Positions 7,427-16,073 of a stretch of DNA of 64,000 nucleotides are shown piece by piece. A program made the translations under genes and the position numbers. Source of the stretch: an uncultured Prevotella sp. (GTDB lineage Bacteria > Bacteroidota > Bacteroidia > Bacteroidales > Bacteroidaceae); assembly GCA_900315525.1 (NCBI GenBank), contig OMZO01000002.1, positions 124,001-188,000 on the forward strand, given 5' to 3'. The notes beneath the pieces were generated by a model that was not told where the DNA came from, did no database searches, and was given only the letters and a program-made list of their open reading frames with translations. Position 1 is the first letter of the stretch. The number at the start of each line of letters is the position of its first letter.

Positions 7427-8458
7427 TTATCGTGTCATCTCACCGCGGATGCTCTGCGTCATGAGGTGACGCACGGTGTCGGGATCGTTGGGATAATGGC
7501 TCTGGAGGAACATCAGCTTGGTGACGGCCGACTCTACGGTCATGTCCTTGCCGCTGATGACGCCTGCCTCCTGCAGATGATAGCCGCAGTCGTAACGGCT
7601 CATCTCGACGGCGCCCTGCAGACACTGACTGATGTTGACGATCACCTTGCCGTTGCGCGTACCTTCTCTTAAGGCATTCAGCAGCCAAGGGCTCTGCGGG
7701 GCATTGCCCGAGCCGAAGGTGCGCATCACGATGGCCTTCAGGTTGGGCGTGTGGATGATATGACGGATGAGGTCTTCGCGGATGCCCGGGAAGAGCGAGA
7801 AGATGATCACATTGTTGTCGAGCCTGAAATGGGGCGTCATCGGCTTGGCATAGTCGGGCTTGAGGATGCGCTCACGATGGTAGGTGATGTTCACACCGGC
7901 ATCGACGAGGTGGGGATAGTTGAACGACTCGAAGGCGTTGAACTCCTCGGCGCTCTGCTTCGTGGTGCGGTTGCCCCTCAGCAGATGCCCGCCGAAGAAG
8001 ATGCCCACCTCAGGCACCATCGCATGACCTTCCTCGTCCTTGGCCGCTGCTATCTCCACCGCCGTGATCAGGTTCTCCTTGCCGTCGGTGCGCAGCTGGC
8101 CGATAGGCAACTGGCTGCCGGTGAAGATGACGGGCTTCGTCAGGTTCTCCAGCATGTAGGAGAGGGCAGAGGCGGTGTAGGCCATCGTGTCGGTGCCGTG
8201 CAGCACCACGAAGCCGTCGTACTGCTCGTAGCGGTCGGCGATGCAGTGCGAGATGTCGGTCCATCGGGCTGGCGTCATGTCGCTGGAGTCGATGGGCGGC
8301 TGGAACTGATAGGTGTCGATCTGCGTGTCAAACTGTTCCAGTTCGGGCACGTTGTGGAGCAGATGCTCGAAGTCGAAGGGCTCCAAGGCGCCCGTCTGCG
8401 GGTTGCGGTTCATGCCGATCGTACCGCCTGTATAGATGAGTAGAATCCTGCTGTGCAT
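7427..8458 (-). CDS. ansA: Type I L-asparaginase
   Basis: 343 residues, no signal peptide, so cytoplasmic. The first catalytic threonine sits in IYTGGTIGM (residues 8-16) and the second active-site triad in LHGTDTMAYTASALS (about 84-98), both diagnostic of asparaginase/glutaminase enzymes. It hydrolyses L-asparagine to aspartate and ammonia. The length matches cytoplasmic type I enzymes, which are often allosterically controlled by asparagine. Single gene with its own promoter, divergent from uxaC. Confidence 0.95.
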   Translation of the reverse strand: MHSRILLIYTGGTIGMNRNPQTGALEPFDFEHLLHNVPELEQFDTQIDTYQFQPPIDSSDMTPARWTDISHCIADRYEQYDGFVVLHGTDTMAYTASALSYMLENLTKPVIFTGSQLPIGQLRTDGKENLITAVEIAAAKDEEGHAMVPEVGIFFGGHLLRGNRTTKQSAEEFNAFESFNYPHLVDAGVNITYHRERILKPDYAKPMTPHFRLDNNVIIFSLFPGIREDLIRHIIHTPNLKAIVMRTFGSGNAPQSPWLLNALREGTRNGKVIVNISQCLQGAVEMSRYDCGYHLQEAGVISGKDMTVESAVTKLMFLQSHYPNDPDTVRHLMTQSIRGEMTR

Positions 8459-8493
8459 GGAATATTTAAAACGTTTACGTGAATTATTTTGTG

Positions 8494-8501
8494 CAAAGAT
8501 A
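8494..8501 (-). promoter_or_regulatory. -7 element for asparaginase
   Basis: TATCTTTG on the minus strand, 36 bases before the start codon. Confidence 0.6.
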
Positions 8502-8524
8502 GTGCATTTCTTCGAAAAAAGTAG

Positions 8525-8532
8525 TATCTTTG
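8525..8532 (+). promoter_or_regulatory. -7 element for uxaC
   Basis: TATCTTTG, 40 bases upstream of the ATG at 8572. Its -33 region overlaps the divergent asparaginase promoter. Confidence 0.6.
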
Positions 8533-8571
8533 CGGAAAAATTAAAACGAACCTCTAAAACAAAAAAGATTT

Positions 8572-9978
8572 ATGAAGCAGTTTAATGACGATAACTTCGT
8601 TCTGGAGACCCAGGTGGCACAGGACCTGTATCACAATCATGCGGCTAAGATGCCCATCATCGACTATCACTGTCATCTGATTCCCGAGATGGTGGCTACC
8701 GACCATCGTTTCAAGAGCATCACGGAGCTGTGGCTCGGCGGTGACCACTACAAGTGGCGCGCTATGCGTACCAACGGCGTCGATGAGAAGTACTGTACAG
8801 GTAAGGACACCAGCGACTGGGAGAAGTTTGAGAAGTGGGCAGAGACGGTGCCCTATACCTTCCGCAACCCCTTGTACCACTGGACACACCTCGAGCTGAA
8901 GACGGCCTTTGGCATCACCAAGCAGCTGAACCCCAAGACGGCTCGCGAGATCTTCGACGAGTGTAACGAGAAGCTGAAGCAGCCAGAGTTCTCTGCTCGT
9001 GGACTGATGAAGCACTACAACGTGGAGTGCGTCTGCACGACCGACGATCCCGTCGATGACCTGCACAATCATATCGAGTATGCCAAGCACAAGGCTGCCG
9101 ACGATCCCATCATGATCCCTGCATGGCGTCCTGACAAGGCGATGAACATCGATGCTCCTGAGTTCTCACTCTATGTGAACCAGCTGGAGCAGGTCAGCGG
9201 TGTCACCATCACGAAGTTTGCCGATATGGTCGATGCACTCCAGAAGCGTCATGACTTCTTCGCAGAGCAGGGCTCCAAGCTCTCCGATCACGGTATCGAG
9301 GAGTTCTACGACGAGGAATACACCGACTCGCAGATTGAGACGATCTTCGAGAAGGCTATGCGCGGCCAGCAGCTCTCCAACTTGGAGGTACGTCAGTTCA
9401 AGAACTGCTTCCTGACTGTGATGGCCGAGATGGACGCCGACGCAGGCTGGACACAGCAGTTCCACTATGGCGCTATCCGCAACAACAATACGGCTATGTT
9501 CAACCAGCTGGGCGCTGATACGGGCTTCGACTCTATCGGTGAGTTCAATACCGCTAAGGCGATGTCGCACTTCCTGAACAAGCTGAACATGAAGGGCAAG
9601 CTCACACGCACCATCCTCTACACCCTGAATCCTTGTGCCAATGAGGTCATCGCTACGATGCTGGGTAACTTCCAGGGTGGTGAGCCGGGCAAGATCCAGT
9701 TTGGTTCGGGCTGGTGGTTCAACGACCAGATGGACGGTATGATCAAGCAGATGAACGCGCTCTCAGTGCTGGGTCTGCTGAGCCGTTTCGTGGGTATGCT
9801 GACCGACTCTCGCTCGTTCCTCTCTTATCCGCGTCACGAGTATTTCCGTCGTATCCTCTGCAATCTGCTCGGCAACGATGTGGAGAAGGGCCTGCTGCCC
9901 TGCGATATGGAGATTCTCGGTCGTATGGTGGAGGACATCAGCTATAACAATGCCCGCCGCTACTTCAAGTTCTATTGA
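8572..9978 (+). CDS. uxaC: Glucuronate isomerase
   Basis: 468 residues, the usual length. The amidohydrolase-fold metal motif is near residue 28 (IIDYHCHL). The family's conserved segments follow, including ECVCTTDDPVDDLHNH (about 143-160) and the C-terminal GLLSRFVGMLTDSRSFLSYPRHEYFRR. The enzyme isomerises D-glucuronate to fructuronate and galacturonate to tagaturonate, the first step of hexuronate catabolism in the cytoplasm. It is not clustered with uxaB/uxuA here, which suggests separate control of uronic-acid use. Confidence 0.97.
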   Translation: MKQFNDDNFVLETQVAQDLYHNHAAKMPIIDYHCHLIPEMVATDHRFKSITELWLGGDHYKWRAMRTNGVDEKYCTGKDTSDWEKFEKWAETVPYTFRNPLYHWTHLELKTAFGITKQLNPKTAREIFDECNEKLKQPEFSARGLMKHYNVECVCTTDDPVDDLHNHIEYAKHKAADDPIMIPAWRPDKAMNIDAPEFSLYVNQLEQVSGVTITKFADMVDALQKRHDFFAEQGSKLSDHGIEEFYDEEYTDSQIETIFEKAMRGQQLSNLEVRQFKNCFLTVMAEMDADAGWTQQFHYGAIRNNNTAMFNQLGADTGFDSIGEFNTAKAMSHFLNKLNMKGKLTRTILYTLNPCANEVIATMLGNFQGGEPGKIQFGSGWWFNDQMDGMIKQMNALSVLGLLSRFVGMLTDSRSFLSYPRHEYFRRILCNLLGNDVEKGLLPCDMEILGRMVEDISYNNARRYFKFY

Positions 9979-10093
9979 TCACACTACTATTACTAGTATA
10001 CTAAATTGTGGTGGATACTTTGTCGATATTCGGCAGAGTATCCATTTTCTTTGGTGTGTAGTGCGGAAAAATGGCAGTTTGTTTTGTATTTCA

Positions 10094-10128
10094 CTCGATT
10101 TTCCGTAACTTTGCAGCGTGAAATCGAG
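10094..10128 (+). promoter_or_regulatory. Promoter inside an 8-bp inverted repeat
   Basis: CTCGATTT (10094-10101) and AAATCGAG (10121-10128) flank the -7 element TAACTTTG (10106-10113) and the likely start point of the pseudouridine synthase gene. The arrangement could be an operator. Confidence 0.5.
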
Positions 10129-10141
10129 AAAATGATTATCA

Positions 10142-11038
10142 ATGAGATACAACGCAGGCTATAATCGTGAGGGTGACTACGAGCACTATACGGTGGCAGA
10201 ACCGATGCCGCTGCTGGAATGGCTGTTGGCAAACGTGCCGCAGTCGAAGTCGAAAATCAAGGCAACGCTGCAGGGCAGGGGTATCAAGGTGAACGGTAAG
10301 ACCGTCTCGCAGTTTGACTTCCCGCTGGAGCGCGGCATGAAGATTGCGGTGTCGAAGACCAAGCGCAACCAGCAAGGCTTCAAGAGTAGATACGTGAAAA
10401 TTGTTTACGAAGATAAGTGGCTCATCGTAGTCGAGAAGGCCATTGGTATCCTCTCGATGGCTGCCGGCCACTCGTCGCTGAACGTCAAGTCGGTGTTGGA
10501 TGACTACTTCAAGAAGTCGCGTCAGAAGTGTACGGCGCACGTGGTGCATCGCTTGGATCGTGACACCAGCGGACTGATGGTCTATGCGAAGGATATGGAG
10601 ACGGAACAGATCCTCGAACACAACTGGCACGACATCGTGTATGACCGTCGCTATGTGGCTGTCTGCTCTGGCGAAATGGAGCATGATGAGGGTACTGTCG
10701 CTAATTGGCTGAAAGATAACAAGGCGTATATAACTTACTCATCACCAGTAGATAACGGAGGAAAGTATGCGGTGACACACTATCATGTGCTGGATCGTAC
10801 GACAGAGCACTCTCTGGTGGAGTTTAAACTAGAGACGGGACGTAAGAATCAGATCCGTGTGCACTCGGCCGATATGGGGCATCCTGTCTGTGGCGATCCG
10901 AAGTACGGTAACGGTGACGACCCGTTGCATCGTCTCTGCCTCCATGCGTGGCTGCTCTGCTTCCATCATCCGGTGACGGGAGAGCCGATGGAGTTTGAGA
11001 CACCAGTACCCACAGAGTTTAGAAAAATGTTTAAATAA
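10142..11038 (+). CDS. RluA-family 23S rRNA/tRNA pseudouridine synthase
   Basis: 298 residues. The N-terminal part (about 15-85) resembles an S4-type RNA-binding domain. The catalytic domain carries the family motif HRLDRDTSGLMVYAK (about 140-155), whose second Asp attacks uridine, and the later KNQIRVHSADMGHPVCGDPKYG motif. It converts specific uridines to pseudouridine in rRNA or tRNA. Which site it modifies cannot be read from sequence alone, so no symbol is given. A 50-codon membrane protein follows two bases later. Confidence 0.93.
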   Translation: MRYNAGYNREGDYEHYTVAEPMPLLEWLLANVPQSKSKIKATLQGRGIKVNGKTVSQFDFPLERGMKIAVSKTKRNQQGFKSRYVKIVYEDKWLIVVEKAIGILSMAAGHSSLNVKSVLDDYFKKSRQKCTAHVVHRLDRDTSGLMVYAKDMETEQILEHNWHDIVYDRRYVAVCSGEMEHDEGTVANWLKDNKAYITYSSPVDNGGKYAVTHYHVLDRTTEHSLVEFKLETGRKNQIRVHSADMGHPVCGDPKYGNGDDPLHRLCLHAWLLCFHHPVTGEPMEFETPVPTEFRKMFK

Positions 11039-11040
11039 GA

Positions 11041-11193
11041 ATGGAGAACATAGGCTATTATGCCGCCATGCTGGCGGCCATCATCCTCGCGTTTCTGATT
11101 ATCAAGCGCGTGGTGTCGTGTATGGTGCGTACTGTCGTTACTTTGGTGCTTGTGGCAGTACTCGCATACATCTATTATATGTACCTCAGGTAG
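11041..11193 (+). CDS. 50-residue membrane mini-protein
   Basis: ATG at 11041, TAG at 11191. The translation starts MENIGYYAAMLAAIILAFLI and ends YIYYMYLR. Two hydrophobic stretches (about 5-21 and 31-48) flank a short basic loop (IKRVVSCMVR), so it should be a two-helix inner-membrane protein. It begins two bases after the stop of the pseudouridine synthase gene, which argues for co-transcription. No family is recognised. The next gene is convergent and ends 10 bases away. Confidence 0.6.
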   Translation: MENIGYYAAMLAAIILAFLIIKRVVSCMVRTVVTLVLVAVLAYIYYMYLR

Positions 11194-11202
11194 CGGCGAG
11201 CC

Positions 11203-11841
11203 TTAGGGCTGTGTCTCGTCGTCGAAGAGTCGTTCAAACTCCTTGCGCAGCTGTTCGGGCTGGGCGATGATGTTGCGCAGCGCATTCAGCCTTTGGGCGT
11301 TGGGGGAGTTGGGAATCCATAGCTTGATATAGCCATCTTTCGAATACTTGCTCTGCATGTGCTCTTGGAAACGTTTCCAATGGCCCTCCCGGTCGAGTTC
11401 GGGATAGTTGCTGAGTCCATACTGGATGGTGCGACGGAAGACGGTATCACTGTCGATATCTCTGTCTGCTTCGGCCACAATCTTGCCGTAGATGCTGCGT
11501 GGTGCACGACTGGCTGAAGCCCGATGGTCTTCTACGGCTTCCTTCATGATCTTAAGCTGTTCGGGCGAGAACCACTTCTTCAGTCTGGCGTCAGCAGCGA
11601 GGATCTTGCCGCCACGCAGGTGATGATCGGCTCTGTGGCCCGACATGCCCAGATCGTGATAGGCGGCTATGGTATAGACCATATTGATGTCGGCCCCTGT
11701 GCTCTTGACAAGTTCCAGTGAATTGCGGATGACGCGCGTGACGTGCTCCAGATTGTGTGCACGGTCGAATTCGGCATATCTGGGGAGGATTTGGGTCTCG
11801 ATGAACTCTACTAAATCCAGACTTGGGCTATTGCTAATCAT
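11203..11841 (-). CDS. HD-domain phosphohydrolase
   Basis: 212 residues from the ATG at 11841; an earlier in-frame TTG overlaps the promoter and is unlikely to be used. The HD metal-binding set is visible: H in AHNLEHVTRV (about 30-38), the HD pair in YTIAAYHDLGMSG (about 60-72) and D in VEDHRAS. HD proteins hydrolyse phosphate mono- or diesters, often nucleotides. The substrate cannot be assigned. Divergent from menA with overlapping promoters. Confidence 0.85.
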   Translation of the reverse strand: MISNSPSLDLVEFIETQILPRYAEFDRAHNLEHVTRVIRNSLELVKSTGADINMVYTIAAYHDLGMSGHRADHHLRGGKILAADARLKKWFSPEQLKIMKEAVEDHRASASRAPRSIYGKIVAEADRDIDSDTVFRRTIQYGLSNYPELDREGHWKRFQEHMQSKYSKDGYIKLWIPNSPNAQRLNALRNIIAQPEQLRKEFERLFDDETQP

Positions 11842-11862
11842 AAAAAGTGGCGAATATTTTTG

Positions 11863-11890
11863 CAAATATACGAAAAACTGATTACTTTTG
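11863..11890. promoter_or_regulatory. Divergent -7 elements for the HD gene and menA
   Basis: Minus strand TATATTTG (11870-11863) serves the HD gene and plus strand TACTTTTG (11883-11890) serves menA. The two core promoters are only 12 bases apart, so polymerase binding is probably mutually exclusive. Confidence 0.65.
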
Positions 11891-11913
11891 CAAGAAAATT
11901 CAGCAAAATAGTG

Positions 11914-12825
11914 ATGGAAGAGACTAAATTCAAGACTGATTCTGTGAAGGCGTGGCTGCTGGCGGCTCGCCCGAAGACGCTGTCGGGAGCTGCCGTACCG
12001 GTGATGATTGGTGGGGCGCTTGCCTATACGGATGTGGACTCATATTTTGATGCCGACTTCAGTTGGATAGCATTTCTGCTGTGTCTGCTGTTTGCGTTTG
12101 CGATGCAGATTGATGCCAACTTCATTAATGATTTCTTTGATTTCGCCAATGGCGCTGACGATGCGGAGACGCGTCTCGGGCCCCGTCGTGCCTGTGCGCA
12201 GGGGTGGGTGAAGCTCGACTCCATGAAGCGGGCTATTGCCGCTACGACTTGCATCGCCTGTATCGTCGGTCTGCCGCTTGCCTGGTATGGAGGGATGGAG
12301 ATGGTGCTGATAGGCATCCTCAGCGTGGTCTTCGCCTTCCTCTATACGACCTTCTTTTCCTATCGTGGACTCGGGGATATCCTCGTGCTGGTGTTCTTCG
12401 GCATCGTGCCTGTCTGCTGTACGTATTATGTCCAGCTGCACACGATTACGTGGCAGGTGTTCCTCGCCTCGCTGGCTTGCGGTATGGTGATTGATGCTCT
12501 GTTGATTGTGAATAACTTTCGCGATCGTGATAACGACCGTCTGAGTGGCAAGAACACCATCATCGTGAAGCTGGGTCCGGAGGCAGGTCTGCAACTCTAT
12601 GCGGGTGTTGGCGTCGGTGCTGTTATTCTGGGCGGAACGTTCTGGCTGAACGGTCATCTGCTGGCCTTCCTGTTCCCGTTCATCTATCTGCTGCTCCACA
12701 TACTCACCTATCTGAAGATCAAGCGTATCTATCAAGGAAAAGCGCTGAATCTCTGCTTAGGAGAAACAGCGCGTAATATCTTTATCTACGGCCTCTGCGT
12801 CAGTATTGGCCTGCTGCTGATTTAG
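11914..12825 (+). CDS. menA: 1,4-dihydroxy-2-naphthoate polyprenyltransferase
   Basis: 303 residues from ATG 11914, which follows the promoter. UbiA-type membrane prenyltransferase with about eight to nine hydrophobic helices. The Asp-rich motif NDFFDFANGADD (about 72-83) and the second motif NNFRDRDND (about 200-208) bind the polyprenyl diphosphate through Mg2+. LAARPKTLSGAAVPVMIGG near the N-terminus is typical of MenA. It attaches a polyprenyl chain to DHNA in the inner membrane, a late step of menaquinone synthesis, feeding the anaerobic electron chain that also uses the Na+-NQR found later in this window. Confidence 0.94.
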   Translation: MEETKFKTDSVKAWLLAARPKTLSGAAVPVMIGGALAYTDVDSYFDADFSWIAFLLCLLFAFAMQIDANFINDFFDFANGADDAETRLGPRRACAQGWVKLDSMKRAIAATTCIACIVGLPLAWYGGMEMVLIGILSVVFAFLYTTFFSYRGLGDILVLVFFGIVPVCCTYYVQLHTITWQVFLASLACGMVIDALLIVNNFRDRDNDRLSGKNTIIVKLGPEAGLQLYAGVGVGAVILGGTFWLNGHLLAFLFPFIYLLLHILTYLKIKRIYQGKALNLCLGETARNIFIYGLCVSIGLLLI

Positions 12826-12826
12826 C

Positions 12827-15181
12827 TTAGTTGAAGAAGTTCCACGAAACACCCAGATGCAGCACGTTGCTGTTCGTCGGGTAGTGGGGGGTGAGGAAGG
12901 CCATACGGTTGCCTGAACCGTGATTCACGTGGGTCATCATCACGAAGAAACGTACGCCTTTCAGTACCATATTGGCATAGACATCGATGAAGGGATATCC
13001 ACCCAGTTCTACACGGCTGGCCTCATTCTGCTGTACCGCAAACTGATTGATCATCGGACAGAAGTCGGGGGCGTAGTACTTGGTGAAGAGGGTTGCGTCT
13101 GCGCCCAGTTCCACACCCAGCACTTTGGCAACCTTGAACTTCAGATAGAGATTCGAGAAGAAGTTCCACATGGGTAGCGGCAGCACATCCTGATTGCTGC
13201 TGTTCTGGTAGGTGATGACGTTCTCCCAGTTGAGCGGACCAAGACGGAAGTTCTGGTGGAGCTGGGCAGTCAGGATATTGATGTTACCCGTCTCCTGGAA
13301 TACGCCGGCTGTCATCAGGTTGCGCCCCTCTTTCGCCACATTGTAGCTCATGCCGTAATAGATATAATTCTGTATCTCGTCGATAGCTACGCGCAGCTTT
13401 GTGTTGGTCTTCTCGTAGCTGAAGATGCCCTCGATGTGACTCCGCGTTTCCATGCTCTTGTCTTCGTCATCCCACCAGAAATGCTTCGAGTGGAAGCGCT
13501 TCTGCAGGAAAACAGGGGCCTGACGGTGGAAGAACGCTTTGGCGGCCAGACGCATCGTGTCGCCCAGAAGGGCAAAGTTCACGTCGGTATTGAAGTCAAG
13601 CTTCAGCTGTCCGGCATAGGGTCCTACGGCCCATGTCTCTGCCCTGAGCTTGAAGTGGAGGGTCCTGCCTTGCGTCTTACTCAGTTCGCCACCCAGACTG
13701 ACGCTGTTCTCTGACCAGTCGTTCATATAGGCCACTTTAATATCCGATACGTCCGGCATACGGTAGCTGGTATGGTCGAAGGTGACGAAGCCTTTCAGGC
13801 CTGCCTTCACATATTTGTTGAAGCCTTCCAGCAGGGCGAGACCTACGGTGTTCTTCATCTGTGTGGCCTTCACTTGGTCGTAGATGGAGTCGTTGCCGTA
13901 TTCTAACCCTTTCTTATAATAGGTGTTCTTGTAATAGTTCTCTACTTGGCTTGGACTGTTATATGCCTGATAGATATGTGAGTCGTTGTTCCATTCAAAC
14001 GTATGGAAGATACTTGTCACTGGTACATACTCCTTCTTCATCGTGGCGTCGATGGAGTCTTGAATGGCTTGTGCCCGCATCAGACTGTCGATGGCGGCCT
14101 GCCCATCTACCTTGATGCGCGTGGTGTCGATGGCTGCGACAGCGAGTGAGTCTTTCTTGGGTTCTGCACCCATGATCTTAGCGTTCTCGGGGCGGCCTGT
14201 TGGCTTTCGCGGTTCGACTTTCTTCTTGTTGGAGCTACCGTCTTTGCCTTCAAGCTTCTGCTGTTCCTTCTCTTCTTTCTCTTTCTTGGAGGCCAGCGCG
14301 AACTCACGGGCCTTGATCTCGGCCTCGGTCATCTTGACCTTGCGGTAGAAACCGATGTTGTAGCGATGCGTGAAGAACAGATGCTGGTGGTCGTTTCGGT
14401 TCCAGTTGTCTTTTAGCATCGTCTGCATCTCGTTCTCCGCATAACTATCCGGAAGAGACTCTGGGTGCGTGATGTAGTTGTCGTCGGTGAGACCGCCGTT
14501 CTCTGTCACCTTCCTATGGCCGGCATTGAAGAAGAGGTGCATGTTGTAACGGTCTCCAAGATACGATCCGAAGAGTGTACCGTTGAAGTGCGACAGATTC
14601 TGATAGCTGTAGTAGCCGCGCGCGTAAGCATAGTCAAGGTCGAAGCCGACGTTGATGCGCTTTCCTGCATTCACGGCGAATTTTGCGTCGATGTGGTCTT
14701 CTCCGTTCGTCTTGTCACCGCAGTTGTCATATTGGATATTGGTGTAGGGCGACAGCGTGTTCATGAAGAGGAACGTCTCCGGGCGTTTTTCCGTGAAGCT
14801 GTATGGCTGGGTGAAGATAAAATAGTCGGCCATATCAGGACGATTGACGAAGATACGGCTCAGACGGGAGGTGTAGTTGCTACCCGTAGTGTTGTATTCA
14901 CCGTAAACACCGTTATTGAAGGTGGTGTTCATAAAGAGGTGGGGCAGGGTGTCGGGAACGCTGGGAATCACGTCACCGAATTTCCTGTCAATCGTCCAAA
15001 CATAGAGTCCCTTAGGTATCTCCTTATTGCGCGTGGTGTCGTTGTTGTGCTTGTTGAAGTTGTTGTTCTCAGTGTGTTGGGTGATATTTCCCGACTCGTC
15101 AATCTGATTGTAGGTGACCTGGGCCATAACACGAGTTATGGTCAGCATCAACGTCAACAGCAGTGTCAGTCTTGCTTTCAT
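12827..15181 (-). CDS. Putative porin (Porin_10-type outer membrane beta barrel)
   Basis: 784 residues. Signal peptide 1-20 (ending RVMAQ). The body alternates aromatic and polar residues as in outer-membrane strands (GFDLDYAYARGYYSYQNLSHF, YMNDWSENSVSLGG), and the chain ends in an aromatic residue pair (VSWNFFN), as barrel proteins do. A charged insert rich in Lys and Glu (about 290-350) is probably a periplasmic or surface loop. This matches the Bacteroidetes 'putative porin' family; its solute is unknown. Its ATG overlaps the stop of the preceding 54-residue gene by 4 bases (ATGA), so it is translationally coupled to it. Confidence 0.88.
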   Translation of the reverse strand: MKARLTLLLTLMLTITRVMAQVTYNQIDESGNITQHTENNNFNKHNNDTTRNKEIPKGLYVWTIDRKFGDVIPSVPDTLPHLFMNTTFNNGVYGEYNTTGSNYTSRLSRIFVNRPDMADYFIFTQPYSFTEKRPETFLFMNTLSPYTNIQYDNCGDKTNGEDHIDAKFAVNAGKRINVGFDLDYAYARGYYSYQNLSHFNGTLFGSYLGDRYNMHLFFNAGHRKVTENGGLTDDNYITHPESLPDSYAENEMQTMLKDNWNRNDHQHLFFTHRYNIGFYRKVKMTEAEIKAREFALASKKEKEEKEQQKLEGKDGSSNKKKVEPRKPTGRPENAKIMGAEPKKDSLAVAAIDTTRIKVDGQAAIDSLMRAQAIQDSIDATMKKEYVPVTSIFHTFEWNNDSHIYQAYNSPSQVENYYKNTYYKKGLEYGNDSIYDQVKATQMKNTVGLALLEGFNKYVKAGLKGFVTFDHTSYRMPDVSDIKVAYMNDWSENSVSLGGELSKTQGRTLHFKLRAETWAVGPYAGQLKLDFNTDVNFALLGDTMRLAAKAFFHRQAPVFLQKRFHSKHFWWDDEDKSMETRSHIEGIFSYEKTNTKLRVAIDEIQNYIYYGMSYNVAKEGRNLMTAGVFQETGNINILTAQLHQNFRLGPLNWENVITYQNSSNQDVLPLPMWNFFSNLYLKFKVAKVLGVELGADATLFTKYYAPDFCPMINQFAVQQNEASRVELGGYPFIDVYANMVLKGVRFFVMMTHVNHGSGNRMAFLTPHYPTNSNVLHLGVSWNFFN

Positions 15182-15342
15182 TTAATCATTCTCAAAGATG
15201 ATTCCGCAATCTTGAAGCACATAGCAATCAAGATGATATAGGTGCCAGTCATACGATCCTTAGTGAGATAGTAGATGACTCCGATAACGGCCATTATCAT
15301 GAAGATGATATTCAGCCAATTGCGTATCTGGTCCTTGCTCAT
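15178..15342 (-). CDS. 54-residue membrane mini-protein coupled to the porin
   Basis: ATG at 15342, TGA ending at 15178; begins MSKDQIRNWLNIIFMIMAVI and ends ESSLRMIK. There are two hydrophobic segments (about 9-25 and 33-46) around KDRMTG. The start overlaps the stop of the DUF4468 gene (ATGA), and its stop overlaps the porin's ATG in the same way, so all three are read from one message and coupled. No family is recognised. The double 4-base overlap is the main evidence that it is a real gene. Confidence 0.75.
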   Translation of the reverse strand: MSKDQIRNWLNIIFMIMAVIGVIYYLTKDRMTGTYIILIAMCFKIAESSLRMIK

Positions 15343-15959
15343 TGTTTCTCGTTAAGCAGTGCCTCAAACTTGTTGAATATAAAATCCTTGCGGTCGATGG
15401 TCTTTCTGCGGAACTTGCCGGAAAGAGGATAGAGCTTCGTGCGCTTTTTGTTGACAGCATATTCGTCTGAGATCCATTCTTCAGCCAAATAATGGATGGG
15501 CTTGCGATTGACGTCGTAGTCGTAGGTGATACGCGTCAGCCTCACATCGGCCTTGCCGTCGGAGCAACTGACTAGGATCTGGTAGTTGAACTGTGTCTGG
15601 TCGAGTGAGAATGTCGCATTCTTGAACACCAGCCACTCGTGGAATACGGCACCCAGTTCAAGGGCTCCCTCATCCTTCACGGCAACGACGCTGTTCTTGA
15701 TCTGATTGGGCTCGCCGGTCATCTTCTCCAACTGTGCCAACAGTATGTCGTAGATCTGTTTGCCTGTCTTGCCTGGGGCACTGATAGACTTAGTCCAACA
15801 TATTTTTCCATCAATCTCCGGCACAGCGTCTTCCTTCAGATACTTGGCGTCTGGATTGTCCTTCTGCTCGGGTTCGACATTGATACGTTCCCAAGTATTG
15901 TCCTGTGCCGATGCCATCATGGGCAGCAGTGTCAGTAATATGCAAAATAGTTTCTTCAT
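15339..15959 (-). CDS. DUF4468-type secreted protein
   Basis: 206 residues from ATG 15959; the longer frame upstream crosses the promoter. Signal peptide MKKLFCILLTLLPMMASAQ. The mature part (about 40-150) has the DUF4468 pattern seen in Bacteroidetes envelope proteins (WTKSISAPGKTGKQIYDILL, then YQILVSCSDGKADVRLTRITYDY). The function of the family is unknown; the fold is thought to be a TBP-like alpha/beta sandwich. First gene of the three-gene coupled operon with the porin. Confidence 0.85.
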   Translation of the reverse strand: MKKLFCILLTLLPMMASAQDNTWERINVEPEQKDNPDAKYLKEDAVPEIDGKICWTKSISAPGKTGKQIYDILLAQLEKMTGEPNQIKNSVVAVKDEGALELGAVFHEWLVFKNATFSLDQTQFNYQILVSCSDGKADVRLTRITYDYDVNRKPIHYLAEEWISDEYAVNKKRTKLYPLSGKFRRKTIDRKDFIFNKFEALLNEKQ

Positions 15960-15983
15960 CTTGTTATGTTTTAAAATTTCGGG

Positions 15984-15991
15984 CAAATTTA
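15984..15991 (-). promoter_or_regulatory. -7 element for the DUF4468-porin operon
   Basis: TAAATTTG on the minus strand, 25 bases before the start codon at 15959. Confidence 0.6.
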
Positions 15992-16073
15992 CGAATAATA
16001 ATCAGAAATCAAGCACGGATTACATGGATTAACATCCATTTTGTCTTTTTTTCACGTTTTTGCCCTTTGCTTT

